NCBI GenBank assembly: GCA_023384675.1
Contig: JAHDVK010000032.1
Coordinates: forward strand, 1 to 60,734
Reading direction: 5' to 3'
DNA from: Bryobacteraceae bacterium
GTDB lineage: Bacteria > Acidobacteriota > Terriglobia > Bryobacterales > Bryobacteraceae
Length of the DNA: 60,734 nucleotides
The notes under the pieces are model-generated. The model saw only the letters and a program-made list of their open reading frames with translations. It was not told the origin of the DNA and did no database searches. Made by a program: the position numbers and the translations under genes. Position 1 is the first letter of the stretch, and each line of letters opens with the position of its first letter. Positions 1 through 9,087 of the stretch are shown piece by piece.

Positions 1-82
1 TCCTTCAAAGGTTTTGTGCGGCATATGTGGGATAATCTTCTGTAGAGCCTTTCCCCCGGCGCTACTGCCTTCATTCTACAGC

Positions 83-1894
83 ATGGATCCCGCGTTCATT
101 CGCAATTTCTCGATCATCGCGCATATCGACCACGGCAAGTCGACTCTAGCCGATCGGCTGCTCGAGCACACCGGCGCCCTGTCCCAACGCGAAATGATGG
201 ACCAGGTGCTCGACACGATGGACCTCGAGCGCGAGCGCGGCATTACCATCAAAGCCCACGCCGTCCGCCTGCTTTATCCAGCCAAGGACGGTACCACGTA
301 TCAGCTCAACCTGATCGACACGCCGGGCCACGTGGACTTCACCTACGAAGTCTCCCGCAGCCTGCAAGCCTGCGAAGGCGCGCTGCTGGTGGTGGACGCG
401 AGCCAGGGCGTGGAAGCCCAGACGCTGGCCAACACGTACCTCGCCATCCATCACAACCTCGAGTTGATCCCCGTCATCAACAAGATCGACCTGCCATCCG
501 CCGAGCCTGAGCGCATTCAGGAACAGATCGAACAGGTGATCGGCCTCGACGCCAGCGAAGCCGTGATGGCCAGCGCCAAGAACGGCATTGGCATCGAAGA
601 GATCCTCGAGGCGGTGGTCAAGAAGGTGCCGCCGCCCAGCGGCGACCCGAACGCGCCGCTGCGCGCGCTGATTTTCGACTCGTGGTTCGATCCTTACCGC
701 GGCGTGATCATCCTGGCGCGCATCATCGACGGGACGGTCCGCAAAGGCCAGAAGATCCGTTTGTGGTCCACCGATTCCACGTTCGAAGTCGACGGCGTCG
801 GCTTCCAGTCGCCCAAACCGATTCCCTGCGACGAGCTCTCGGCCGGTGAAGTGGGCTTCCTGTTCGCCAACATTAAGAAGGTGTCCGACGCGAAAGTGGG
901 CGACACCATTCTCGACGCCGGCCCCAACGCCGCCGCTCCGCTGCCCGGCTTCGAGGAAATGAAGCCGATGGTGTTCGCCGGCCTTTACCCGGTGGAGAGC
1001 CACGAGCACGGCATGCTGCGCGACGCGCTCGAAAAGCTCCAGTTGAACGATAGTTCCTTCAGCTTCGAACCCGAAAACTCCGTTGCACTCGGCTTCGGTT
1101 TCCGCTGCGGCTTCCTCGGCCTGCTGCATCTCGAAATCGTGCAGGAGCGGCTTGAGCGCGAGTTCGAGATCGACCTCATCACCACAGCCCCCGGCGTGCG
1201 TTACCGCGTCACGCTCGGCAACGGCGACTGCTTTGAGGTCGATAACCCCACGAAGTGGCCCAATCCGGGAGAAATCGTCAAAATCGAAGAGCCAATCATC
1301 GAAGCCACGGTGATCACGCGCGAAGAGTACATCGGCGAAATTCTCAAATTGTTGGAAGAAAAGCGCGGAACACAGAAGAAATTTGAGTACATCGGCGGCG
1401 GGCGCGTGATGCTGATGTATGAATTGCCGCTGAACGAGATCGTCCTCGATTTCTACGATCGCCTGAAATCGGCCTCGCGCGGCTACGCCTCGCTGGACTA
1501 CCACCTCTCCGGCTTCCGCGTCTCCCCCATGGTGAGGATGGACGTGCTCGTCGCCGGCGAACCCGTCGATGCGCTCTCGATGATCGTCCACCGCGATTTC
1601 GCCTACGAGCGCGGCAAGATCCTCATCGATCGGCTTCGCAAGCTGATTCCGCGGCAGATGTTCGAGGTCGCCCTGCAGGCGGCCATCGGCGCCAAGATCA
1701 TCGCGCGAGAGAACATTCCCGCCATCCGCAAGAACGTCCTGGCGAAATGCTACGGCGGCGACATCAGCCGCAAGCGCAAACTCCTCGAAAAACAGAAGGA
1801 AGGCAAGCGCCGCATGAAGCGCGTCGGCAAGGTGGATATCCCCCAGGAAGCCTTCCTCGCCGTCCTCAAGGTCAGCCAGGGGCAGGAAGAGTAG
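83..1894 (+). CDS. lepA: Elongation factor 4 (LepA), ribosome back-translocating GTPase
   Basis: A 603-residue translational GTPase acting on stalled or mispositioned 70S ribosomes. The G1 loop AHIDHGKS lies at residues 13-20, followed by the switch II DTPGH and the G4 NKID motifs; the C-terminal half carries the LepA-specific stretch containing RGYASLDY and [12 protein letters not shown]. The reading frame stays open upstream to a TTG at 14, but the 23 extra residues are not LepA-like, whereas ATG at 83 gives the family-typical start [20 protein letters not shown]. There is no obvious Shine-Dalgarno. A GATAAT hexamer at 31-36 could be a -10 box. The gene stands alone and is followed by a long non-coding stretch. 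Family assignment is very secure; the start is likely. Confidence 0.97.
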   Translation: MDPAFIRNFSIIAHIDHGKSTLADRLLEHTGALSQREMMDQVLDTMDLERERGITIKAHAVRLLYPAKDGTTYQLNLIDTPGHVDFTYEVSRSLQACEGALLVVDASQGVEAQTLANTYLAIHHNLELIPVINKIDLPSAEPERIQEQIEQVIGLDASEAVMASAKNGIGIEEILEAVVKKVPPPSGDPNAPLRALIFDSWFDPYRGVIILARIIDGTVRKGQKIRLWSTDSTFEVDGVGFQSPKPIPCDELSAGEVGFLFANIKKVSDAKVGDTILDAGPNAAAPLPGFEEMKPMVFAGLYPVESHEHGMLRDALEKLQLNDSSFSFEPENSVALGFGFRCGFLGLLHLEIVQERLEREFEIDLITTAPGVRYRVTLGNGDCFEVDNPTKWPNPGEIVKIEEPIIEATVITREEYIGEILKLLEEKRGTQKKFEYIGGGRVMLMYELPLNEIVLDFYDRLKSASRGYASLDYHLSGFRVSPMVRMDVLVAGEPVDALSMIVHRDFAYERGKILIDRLRKLIPRQMFEVALQAAIGAKIIARENIPAIRKNVLAKCYGGDISRKRKLLEKQKEGKRRMKRVGKVDIPQEAFLAVLKVSQGQEE

Positions 1895-2358
1895 GGCTTC
1901 CGCTTGGGGCACCTGCGTCGGTTGGATCTCCAGCGTCAATGACGGTACAAAGTACGTTTGCTCTCTGCGATTCCGACAAATGGAGAGTTGGGACAGGAGC
2001 GATTTGAGGGCTGGCGTCACGGCTGAGCGCCGAGCCGAGGTTTCGTGGGAACCCTCGCTGACGGGTGTGTGTTAAAACCGGGTACCGGTCGTGCTGCTCC
2101 CGCCGGGCGAGCTTGCCACCTTGCGGTGGCAGCCGTATCGTGTTGCAAATCATGACTCAAAGAGGCTTGCCCGCCGGCTGCCGGCGTCAGCCGGCGGGCA
2201 AGGGTAGTGACCGGCGGTCATTTCCTTGGCCTCCCGCGGAGGGTTGGCAACTGCGGCCGGCCATTGACTGTATGGGGTTCGGGTATTCGCCGCCCGGGTG
2301 TGCGCAAGGCGGGGCCAGTGCGGCATGTTACGCTTGAGAATACAAGGGCCAGAGGGCT
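1895..2358. other. 464-base intergenic stretch with two hairpins
   Basis: No convincing gene. It holds a small hairpin (TGCCACC 2114-2120, loop TTGC, GGTGGCA 2125-2131) and a perfect 15-bp-arm hairpin at 2166-2202. Short open frames here lack homology-like features, signal peptides and ribosome binding sites. The promoter of the downstream zinc-linked operon must lie here; I could not find a clear Zur palindrome. Confidence 0.6.
2166..2202. repeat. Perfect inverted repeat, 15-bp arms
   Basis: Left arm CTTGCCCGCCGGCTG (2166-2180), 7-base loop (2181-2187), right arm CAGCCGGCGGGCAAG (2188-2202). The arms match perfectly and are almost all G/C. No T-run follows on either strand, so it is not a classical intrinsic terminator. 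It may be a dispersed intergenic palindrome or a transcript-end stabiliser between lepA and the next operon. Confidence 0.6.
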
Positions 2359-2802
2359 ATGAGACCTATCTTGAGACTCGCGGTCATGGTATCGTTCGCC
2401 GGTGTATTGGCGGTGTCCGTTTGCGCGCAGGATGCGACGCCGACGGTGGACTGGCGGATGCTGCGCGGGTTGAACTTCCGCACCGGCGAGATCGCCGCGC
2501 CGCTCAAGAAACACCAGAATCAGCAGGTGCGCGTGCCGGGCTTCATGGTGCCGCTCGAAGATGAAGCCGAGACGGTCACCGAGTTTCTGCTCGTGCCCTA
2601 TGTCGGCGCCTGTGTTCACACGCCGCCCCCGCCTCCCAACCAGATCGTGCATGTCACCATGCCTCCAGGCAAGAAGGCCAAAGTCGAGTGGTGGGAGCCG
2701 ATCTGGGTCTACGGCAAACTGGAGTTTGACGCCGTGAAAAGCCCCTACGGCGACGTTTCCTTCCGCATGAACGTCAAGCAGATCAAACCCTACGAGGACT
2801 AA
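2359..2802 (+). CDS. DUF3299 exported protein of a zinc-linked ABC operon
   Basis: A 147-residue protein with an N-terminal signal peptide (hydrophobic to about residue 22, cleavage near CAQ-D). The body shows the DUF3299 pattern: VRVPGFMVPLE, then FLLVPYVGACVHTPPPPPNQ, then WVYGKL. Proteins of this family occur next to DUF2796 proteins and a LolD/FtsX-type transporter in Zur-regulated loci such as Pseudomonas aeruginosa PA4063-PA4066; the same set follows here, with 5 bases to the next gene. A role in periplasmic zinc handling is inferred from this context. The start ATG follows AGAGGGCT, a weak ribosome binding site. Family call is good, molecular function unknown. Confidence 0.85.
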   Translation: MRPILRLAVMVSFAGVLAVSVCAQDATPTVDWRMLRGLNFRTGEIAAPLKKHQNQQVRVPGFMVPLEDEAETVTEFLLVPYVGACVHTPPPPPNQIVHVTMPPGKKAKVEWWEPIWVYGKLEFDAVKSPYGDVSFRMNVKQIKPYED

Positions 2803-2807
2803 CCACC

Positions 2808-3311
2808 ATGCGAATCGGGCTCTGCCTCTTTGCTCTGCTTGCGCCCTTGGCCTGGAGCCAGGAAGCGCACGGCCACAAGGCTCACGTTCACGGCGTTGCG
2901 GCGCTGGATATCGCAATCGAGGGCAAAACCGTCACCGCCATCTTCGAAAGCCCCGCCGATTCCATCATGGGCTTCGAACACCTGGCGAAGGCACCCGCGG
3001 AAATCAAGAAACGCGACGAGGCGCTGGCGAAACTGAAGGCGCGCTTCGGCGAGATGCTGCTGATGCCCGCTTCGGCGCAGTGTGTCTGGAAGCCGGGCAA
3101 GGCCGAGGTGCACCTGCATGGCTCCCACGCGGACGTGGAAGCTGAGTTCACAGCCGAATGTAAAGGGCCGCTGAATCGCGGCGAGATCCGCTTCGCCTTC
3201 ATGAAGGTGTTCCCAGACGTGCACGAATTGAAAATTCAACTGATCGGGCCCGGGCAGCAGACCGGAGCGGTGATCAAGCACGACGAGGGGACGGTAAAGC
3301 TGGGGCGATGA
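2808..3311 (+). CDS. DUF2796 (ZrgA-like) periplasmic zinc-binding protein
   Basis: A 167-residue exported protein. The signal peptide is followed at once by a His-rich segment EAHGHKAHVHG, typical of metal-capturing N-termini, and then the DUF2796 core (DIAIEGKTVTAIFESPADSIMGFEH and, later, HLHGSHADVEAEF). The family includes Vibrio ZrgA and PA4063, both induced under zinc limitation. The gene ends in an ATGA overlap with the ABC ATPase, so the proteins are probably co-translated. Likely role: delivers or stores zinc for the linked transporter. That role is inference; the metal ligands are visible. Confidence 0.87.
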   Translation: MRIGLCLFALLAPLAWSQEAHGHKAHVHGVAALDIAIEGKTVTAIFESPADSIMGFEHLAKAPAEIKKRDEALAKLKARFGEMLLMPASAQCVWKPGKAEVHLHGSHADVEAEFTAECKGPLNRGEIRFAFMKVFPDVHELKIQLIGPGQQTGAVIKHDEGTVKLGR

Positions 3312-3997
3312 CGGATTCGCCGGCGGTGGTCCTCGACCAATTGCGCTTCGGCTATAAGCAGGGCCGCGACATCCTCGATATCCCGTCGCTCGCGGTGCCG
3401 CGCCGCGAAAAGGTCTTCCTCTTCGGCCCCAGCGGCAGCGGGAAGACTACGCTGCTGGGCGTAATCGCGGGCGTGCTGGAAGCGCAAAGCGGCACGCTGC
3501 GGGTGATGGGCGAAGACCTGCGCGCCCTTTCTGGAGCGAAACGCGATGCCCTGCGCGGCGCGCGCATGGGCTACATCTTCCAACTCTTCAACCTGCTGCC
3601 CTATCTGAGCGTGCGGGACAACATCACACTGCCCTGCCGGCTGCATCCGGCGCGCGCGGCCCGGCTGAACGGCTCATCGCCCGTGGCGGCGGCCGAGGCG
3701 CTCGCCGCGCAACTGGACATCGCGGAACTGCTCGATGAACCCGCGCGCGATCTCAGCGTGGGCCAGCAGCAGCGCGTGGCCGCCGCGCGCGCGCTCATCG
3801 GCAATCCCGAACTCGTGATCGCCGACGAGCCCACGTCGGCGTTGGACGCGGACCACCGCGCGCAATTCCTCGAAACCCTCTTCGGCTGCTGCGAACGGGC
3901 CGGCGCAACCCTGCTGTTCGTGTCCCACGACCGTTCGCTCGAGTCGCGGTTCGACCGCGCGCTCTCGCTCCCCGAACTGCAGAGGAGCGCCGCATGA
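3308..3997 (+). CDS. ABC transporter ATP-binding protein, LolD/MacB type
   Basis: A 229-residue cytoplasmic ATPase. Walker A GPSGSGKTT lies at residues 40-48, the Q-loop FQLFNLLP at 91-98, the signature LSVGQQQR at 149-156, Walker B LVIADEP at 169-175 and the H-loop in LFVSHD near 205. Length and motif set fit the LolD/MacB branch that works with FtsX-type permeases by mechanotransmission, not substrate channelling. It overlaps both neighbours by 4 bases (ATGA). Context makes it the motor of the zinc-linked export or lipoprotein-type system; a general lipoprotein-release role cannot be excluded. Confidence 0.93.
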   Translation: MTDSPAVVLDQLRFGYKQGRDILDIPSLAVPRREKVFLFGPSGSGKTTLLGVIAGVLEAQSGTLRVMGEDLRALSGAKRDALRGARMGYIFQLFNLLPYLSVRDNITLPCRLHPARAARLNGSSPVAAAEALAAQLDIAELLDEPARDLSVGQQQRVAAARALIGNPELVIADEPTSALDADHRAQFLETLFGCCERAGATLLFVSHDRSLESRFDRALSLPELQRSAA

Positions 3998-5256
3998 AGG
4001 CACTGTGGTCGCTCGCCGCGCAATCGCTCTGGAGCCGGCGGCTGACATCCGGGCTCACGATGCTCTCCATCGCGCTTTCGGTAACGCTGTTGCTCGGCAT
4101 CGAAAGCGTGCGCACCGGCGCGCGCGATAGCTTCTCGAACACGATTTCGGGCGTGGACCTGATCGGCGGCGCGCGCGGCGGCTCACTGCAACTGCTGCTC
4201 TACACGGTCTTCCGCCTCGGCTCGGCCACCAATAACATCAGCTACGAAACCTATCAGCACTGGGCAGAGCACCCGGCCGTGGCTTGGGCAGTTCCGTACT
4301 CGCTCGGCGACTCCCATCGCGGCTTCCGCGTGGTGGGCACCACGGAGGCCTTCTACAAGCACTTCCGCTACCGCCGCGACCGTGGCATCGAATTCGCCGA
4401 TGGCCGCGCCCCCAGCGGGATCTTTGAAACCGCTCTCGGCTCCGAGGTCGCCCGCGCGCTTGGCTACACAGTGGGGCAGAAAATCGCCATCACCCACGGC
4501 CTCGCGGGCGATCTGCTCCAGCACGACGACAAACCCTTCACGGTCACCGGCATCCTCGCGCGCACCGCCACGCCCGTGGACCGGTCCCTTTACGTAACGC
4601 TCGAAGGCATCTCCGCTGTCCACGTGGATTGGGAATCCGGCGCGCCGCCCATGCCGGGAGAAGAGATCCCCGCCGAGCAGCTGGAACGCGAAGGCGTCAA
4701 GATCGAACAGATCACCGCCTTCCTGCTAAGCGCAAAACGCCGCGTGGACGCCCTGCGCCTGCAGCGCGAGATCAACACCTACACCGGCGAACCCCTGATG
4801 GCCGTGATCCCCGGTGTGGCGCTCGCCGAGATGTGGCGCACCATCGGCTATGGCGAGACCGCGCTGGCGGTGACCGCCTTCTTCGTCCTCATCGCGGGAC
4901 TGCTGGGCATGATCGTGGCCTTGTACACTTCGCTCGAAGAGCGCCGCCGCGAAATGGCCGTGCTGCGCGCAATCGGCGCGCGGCCGTCGTCCATCGTCAT
5001 GCTGCTGGTGGCCGAATCGGCGCTGTTGACCGTCGGCGGCGTGGCGGCGGGCCTCGCGCTGACCTACGCGGCGCTGTGGGTGGCGCAGGGACCCGTCGAG
5101 CAGGCGGTGGGATTGACGTTGACCCTCGGCGCGCCTTCTCAACTCGCCTGGATCTACGTGGGCTGCATCCTGGCCGCGGGCGTGGTCGTGGCGCTCCTGC
5201 CGGCCTGGAAGGCCTACCGCAACACGCTCGCCGACGGGCTCAGCGCCCGGCTCTAA
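3994..5256 (+). CDS. FtsX-family ABC permease
   Basis: A 420-residue inner-membrane protein with the MacB/LolC topology: a first membrane helix at about 20-40, a periplasmic domain of roughly 230 residues, then three C-terminal helices (about 287-310, 335-362 and 385-405). The stretch EERRREMAVLRAIGARPSSI before the third helix is the FtsX-domain hallmark coupling helix. It starts in an ATGA overlap with the ATPase gene. It ends the DUF3299-DUF2796-ATPase-permease operon; the next gene is 78 bases on, behind its own TATGAT box. Confidence 0.92.
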   Translation: MKALWSLAAQSLWSRRLTSGLTMLSIALSVTLLLGIESVRTGARDSFSNTISGVDLIGGARGGSLQLLLYTVFRLGSATNNISYETYQHWAEHPAVAWAVPYSLGDSHRGFRVVGTTEAFYKHFRYRRDRGIEFADGRAPSGIFETALGSEVARALGYTVGQKIAITHGLAGDLLQHDDKPFTVTGILARTATPVDRSLYVTLEGISAVHVDWESGAPPMPGEEIPAEQLEREGVKIEQITAFLLSAKRRVDALRLQREINTYTGEPLMAVIPGVALAEMWRTIGYGETALAVTAFFVLIAGLLGMIVALYTSLEERRREMAVLRAIGARPSSIVMLLVAESALLTVGGVAAGLALTYAALWVAQGPVEQAVGLTLTLGAPSQLAWIYVGCILAAGVVVALLPAWKAYRNTLADGLSARL

Positions 5257-5334
5257 GGCAAAGCGCCTGTTGTGAGCATCGCGCGCGCGCGTTTATGATA
5301 TGGATTCGCCTTCGCGGGCGGCCGGTAAACCCTG

Positions 5335-7008
5335 ATGCAACTACCCGTGCGTTTCGGCAAGTACGAACTGACCCACTTCCTGGGCGGGGGCATGTCGCGC
5401 GTCTACAAAGCGCAGGACACGGTACTCGGGCGCACCGTGGCCGTCAAGATCCTGACACCGGAAGGCATCGCCGACGCCGACACCCGCACCCGTTTCCTGC
5501 AGGAGGCCAAAGTCTCCGCCGCCCTGGTCCACGACCACATCATCCGCATCTTCGACTACGGCGAGGAGCAGGGCTACCCCTTCATCGTCATGGAATTCCT
5601 GGTGGGCGCGGATCTCAAGGGAACGATCCGCGACGGCAAGCTGGGCGATGAAGCCAACATGCTGCGCATCGCGCTGGAAGGCGCCCGCGCGCTGCAGTTC
5701 GTCCACGAGAACAAGCTGATCCACCGCGACATCAAGCCCGATAACCTGCACGTGGACGACAAGGGCCGCGTGCGCCTCATGGACTTCGGCATCGCCAAGA
5801 CCGAAGACGTTTCGCTCACCAAGACCGGCTTCCAGGTGGGCACGCCGTTCTACATGGCCCCGGAACAAGTGAACGGCGACAAGGCGACCGAGCGTACCGA
5901 CGTCTACGCCTACGGGATGGTGCTCTACGAGATGTGGGCCGGCGTCCGCGCCATCCAGGGCACCACCATCCAAAGCATTTTCGCCGCCATCCTGCATCAG
6001 CCCATCGACCTCACAAAACTCCGCGAAAAGAACGCCCCGGAAGCGCTGATAGCGCTAGTGGAACGGATGACGGCCAAGGATCCGGCGGTGCGCCCCGGTT
6101 CGTTCCCCGAAGTGATCGCGGAACTGGAACGGATGGCGCGGGCGCTCGCGCCCGCCGATACGCCCACGACGGCGATGGCGGCTCCGGCGGCCGAAGGCGG
6201 TATTTCCGGAAAGAAGCTGATCATGGTGCTGGTCCCCGTGGTCGTGCTCCTCGCAATCCTCGCCACCTGGTTGACCATCCGCCAGCGGAACCGGATCGCG
6301 GGCGTGGACAAGGACGGCACCCCGCCGCCGCCCGTCCATCAGACCGAAACGGGCGAGATGCTGGTGGTGCCCGCGGGGTATTTCCTGTTCGGCAATGAGA
6401 ACGCGCGCGTGCTCCTGCCGGTCTACTACGTCGACACGACCGAAGTGCCGAACGAACACTTCAATCGCTACCTCGAAACCAAGGGCATGGAAGTGAGCGA
6501 GGAGCGGCGCGCAGCGGACCCGCGCCTGCCCGCCGTGAACGTGACCTACGATGAAGCCAGCGGTTTTTGCGAATGGGCCGGCAAGCGCCTTCCGCTGCCC
6601 ATGGAGTGGGAAAAGGCGGCTCGCGGCACGGAAGGGTGGGATTACCCTTGGGGCGAAATGCCGGACACGGCGAAAGCCAATGTCGCCGGGCACGAGGGCG
6701 CGCGCGGCGCCGCCGTGCCGGTGGACTCGATGCCGGAAACGGCCACCCAGTACGGAGCACTCCACATGGCGGGCAACGTGTGGGAGTGGGTGAACGAGAA
6801 GCGCTTCCCGAGCGCGCCCGCGCTGCAGTCAATGCAGGCCTTCCTCGATCCGCCGCCCACGGCGGAAGAGGACTGGCGCTTAGCCAAAGGCGGCAGTTAC
6901 GCTCAACCCATCGAAATGACCGTCGTGTTCGAGTATCTGAATCTTCCGGCGCGGGCGCGGCTTCCGTTCGTGGGATTCCGGTGCGTTTGGACACCGGACA
7001 TGAAGTAG
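5335..7008 (+). CDS. Membrane Ser/Thr protein kinase with extracellular FGE-like domain
   Basis: A 557-residue fusion. The cytoplasmic kinase (residues 8-270) has a glycine loop LGGGMSRVY, Lys38 in VAVKIL, the catalytic loop HRDIKPDN (130-137), DFG with Asp150, and APE at 175-177, so it looks active. A membrane helix spans about 295-315. The outer part (about 345-553) is a formylglycine-generating-enzyme/sulfatase-modifying-factor fold (AGNVWEWV, KGGSY, GFRC). The two catalytic cysteines known from human FGE are not present in the corresponding KGGSY...FEY stretch, so it is more likely a ligand sensor than an enzyme. A TATGAT box at 5294-5299 suits a promoter. The next gene is convergent, 6 bases away. 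Confidence 0.93.
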   Translation: MQLPVRFGKYELTHFLGGGMSRVYKAQDTVLGRTVAVKILTPEGIADADTRTRFLQEAKVSAALVHDHIIRIFDYGEEQGYPFIVMEFLVGADLKGTIRDGKLGDEANMLRIALEGARALQFVHENKLIHRDIKPDNLHVDDKGRVRLMDFGIAKTEDVSLTKTGFQVGTPFYMAPEQVNGDKATERTDVYAYGMVLYEMWAGVRAIQGTTIQSIFAAILHQPIDLTKLREKNAPEALIALVERMTAKDPAVRPGSFPEVIAELERMARALAPADTPTTAMAAPAAEGGISGKKLIMVLVPVVVLLAILATWLTIRQRNRIAGVDKDGTPPPPVHQTETGEMLVVPAGYFLFGNENARVLLPVYYVDTTEVPNEHFNRYLETKGMEVSEERRAADPRLPAVNVTYDEASGFCEWAGKRLPLPMEWEKAARGTEGWDYPWGEMPDTAKANVAGHEGARGAAVPVDSMPETATQYGALHMAGNVWEWVNEKRFPSAPALQSMQAFLDPPPTAEEDWRLAKGGSYAQPIEMTVVFEYLNLPARARLPFVGFRCVWTPDMK

Positions 7009-7014
7009 GCGGGA

Positions 7015-9087
7015 TCAGCGGGCCGTGCGAAGGGCGTTGTCGATCGAGTCGAGGTTTTTGCGGGCAAATTCGGCTTCGGCGAGGTCGGGGTTCAAGTCGA
7101 GCATCTGCTGAAAACTGCGTTTCGCGGCCGCGAGCATCTCGAGCGATCCCGCCGCCTGCGCCTGATAGGCGTAATTCAAGCCGAGCAGGTAGTGGGCGAA
7201 AGCGTCCTCGGGGTCGTAGTTGATCGACTGGCGGCAATAGCCGATCGCCTCGTTGTATTTCTTCAGATTTTTGGCGTTCTCGCAGAGCCCGAAATAGGCG
7301 AGGCTGCGCAGATCCTTCCAGATGTCGCGCTGCGCCGCCCGCTTCTTGCGGCCATAGCCGATCAGAAACCCGCCCACGTAATAGTTCAGCTTTCCCGCGA
7401 GCTTGGAATCGAAATCGCTCAGGCGCAGGTAAGCTTCGTACTCGGGCGTCGATTCCGCGGGCTTGCCGCTCATGCGCAGGCTTTCGGCGAGCCAGAACCG
7501 TGCTTCGGCGTTTTGCGGCGCAATCTGAATGGCGCGGCGCGCGCTGTCAATCGACTCGCGGTACATCTCCTTCATGCGGTAAGCCTGCGCCTGCAAGTAC
7601 CACGCCAGCGAGTGCCGGTTGTCTCGCTGCGTGACGATGTTGAACTGGCGGATCGCCTCGTCCACGTTGCCCATGCCGAGCAGCATGCCGCCATAGCTGG
7701 CGCGGGCTTCCATGTAATCCGGGTCGATCTCGATCGCCTTCCGGAACCAGCCATCCGCGGCCTCCTGGTCATAGAGCGCATCGTGCGTGCGGCCAAGGTA
7801 GAGCGCCGCCTGGCTGTAAGTAGGATCGAGTTGAAAGGCCTGCTCGAAGAGCGCTGCGGCCCGCCGGTAGGCGTCCTGGCCGCCGCGGTTGTATTGGTCG
7901 ATCGCGTCGTCGAACTTATCCACGGCGGCGCGCGGGCGGCGGCGCGGAATCATGATCTTCAGCGAGATCGTGGATTCCTGGCCGGGATAGACCATCTCCT
8001 CGCGCGGTCCGTCCGGCTCGTAACCCATCTTCACGCCTCGTATCGTCACCACCCCGGGTGGAAGCCCGGGCAAACGCAGCGGCGTGCCCTTGTTCACCAC
8101 GCCGGCGCTCTTGCCGTTGACGAATACTTCCACACCGTCCATGTTCGATTCAATAATCAGGGTCCCGAACTTCGGCGCCGGCGGAGCGCCCGGCGTCACG
8201 CCCGAGGGCAGATAAGACAACAGCATCGCGGCGTCGAAGCTGCCCCGGTCCGAAGTCGGATTCTGCTGGCCGCCGGTGGCTTCGCGCACGTTGCGGCGCA
8301 CGTATTCGGCGAGTTCGTCGGCGGTCACGATGCCGTCGCTGTTTTCGTCGGCGAGGCCTTCCAGGCCCTTCACCACGTAATAGGTGAAAATGCCATGCCC
8401 GCCGCCCCACTCGGCGCTTTCAAACGAACGCTCGCGGTCGCGCGATGCGGTCAGCGAGAACAGGTTGCGGTTCAGGTCGAGCAGGGTCTTGTTGAGGAAT
8501 GCCGCATCGTCGGCCGGCGTGATCGCGCCCGAGTGGCAGGAGTCGGTCAACAGCACCTTCCACTTGCCCTTGATCTTCGAGCCGATGGCCTGGCCGAGCG
8601 AGTCCATCGGGTAGCCGGTGGAGGCGATTCGATCCGGATGGATGTCATAGGGGGCCAGGAAGCCGCGGCCCTGATGCACGAAGCCGTGGCCCGCGAAGTA
8701 GATCAGCACGCGGTCATCATCGGCGGTCACCGAGGGAAGCCATTCCTCGAGCTCCCGCCGTACATTTTCGAGCGTAGCCCGCGGGCCAATCAGCTTGCGG
8801 ACATTCTCCGCGCGGAAGTTGCCGCCTTCGGGGCTGATCAGGATCGAATAGATCGCTTCCGCGTCACGCTCGGAAAAATTCAACTGAGCGGATTCCGGCA
8901 GGTTCGCGTACTTCGCCACGCCAACGATCAGCGCGTAGCTGCGCGGGATCGTGACGGGCTGCGCTTCGCTCTCGGGCGGGCGTCCCACCTCGGATTCGAA
9001 CTTCAAATCGCGCTGCTGTTTCGGCGGCTGCGCGGGCGGTTGGGCCGCCGCGAATGTGGCCAGGACCAGAAAGGCAAGCAATCTCAT
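7015..9087 (-). CDS. Exported caspase-family protein with EF-hand, PEGA and TPR regions
   Basis: A 690-residue protein. Signal peptide to about Ala-Gln16. The caspase/metacaspase p20-like domain (48-290) has the catalytic His134 in FAGHGF and Cys184 in TDSCHSG. A canonical EF-hand loop lies at 247-258 (D-E-N-S-D-G...E), which could bind calcium. A PEGA-like domain (about 308-378) precedes TPR repeats from about 397 to 560. The open frame extends to 9663, but that part only mirrors the upstream gene; ATG at 9087 gives the signal peptide and an ATGA overlap with the DUF4384 gene. Role inferred: secreted cysteine protease or its regulatory scaffold. Substrate unknown. Confidence 0.9.
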   Translation of the reverse strand: MRLLAFLVLATFAAAQPPAQPPKQQRDLKFESEVGRPPESEAQPVTIPRSYALIVGVAKYANLPESAQLNFSERDAEAIYSILISPEGGNFRAENVRKLIGPRATLENVRRELEEWLPSVTADDDRVLIYFAGHGFVHQGRGFLAPYDIHPDRIASTGYPMDSLGQAIGSKIKGKWKVLLTDSCHSGAITPADDAAFLNKTLLDLNRNLFSLTASRDRERSFESAEWGGGHGIFTYYVVKGLEGLADENSDGIVTADELAEYVRRNVREATGGQQNPTSDRGSFDAAMLLSYLPSGVTPGAPPAPKFGTLIIESNMDGVEVFVNGKSAGVVNKGTPLRLPGLPPGVVTIRGVKMGYEPDGPREEMVYPGQESTISLKIMIPRRRPRAAVDKFDDAIDQYNRGGQDAYRRAAALFEQAFQLDPTYSQAALYLGRTHDALYDQEAADGWFRKAIEIDPDYMEARASYGGMLLGMGNVDEAIRQFNIVTQRDNRHSLAWYLQAQAYRMKEMYRESIDSARRAIQIAPQNAEARFWLAESLRMSGKPAESTPEYEAYLRLSDFDSKLAGKLNYYVGGFLIGYGRKKRAAQRDIWKDLRSLAYFGLCENAKNLKKYNEAIGYCRQSINYDPEDAFAHYLLGLNYAYQAQAAGSLEMLAAAKRSFQQMLDLNPDLAEAEFARKNLDSIDNALRTAR

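Noticed and set aside
146-2020. 624-residue open frame on the minus strand across lepA
   Set aside because: Antisense shadow produced by high G/C at third positions; its protein is low-complexity and lepA is certain.
2065-2337. 90-residue frame upstream of the zinc operon
   Set aside because: Runs through the palindromes, Cys/Arg/Gly-rich and without a ribosome binding site.
2203-2358. Zur box before the zinc-linked operon
   Set aside because: No convincing AT-rich palindrome of the known Zur types could be seen.
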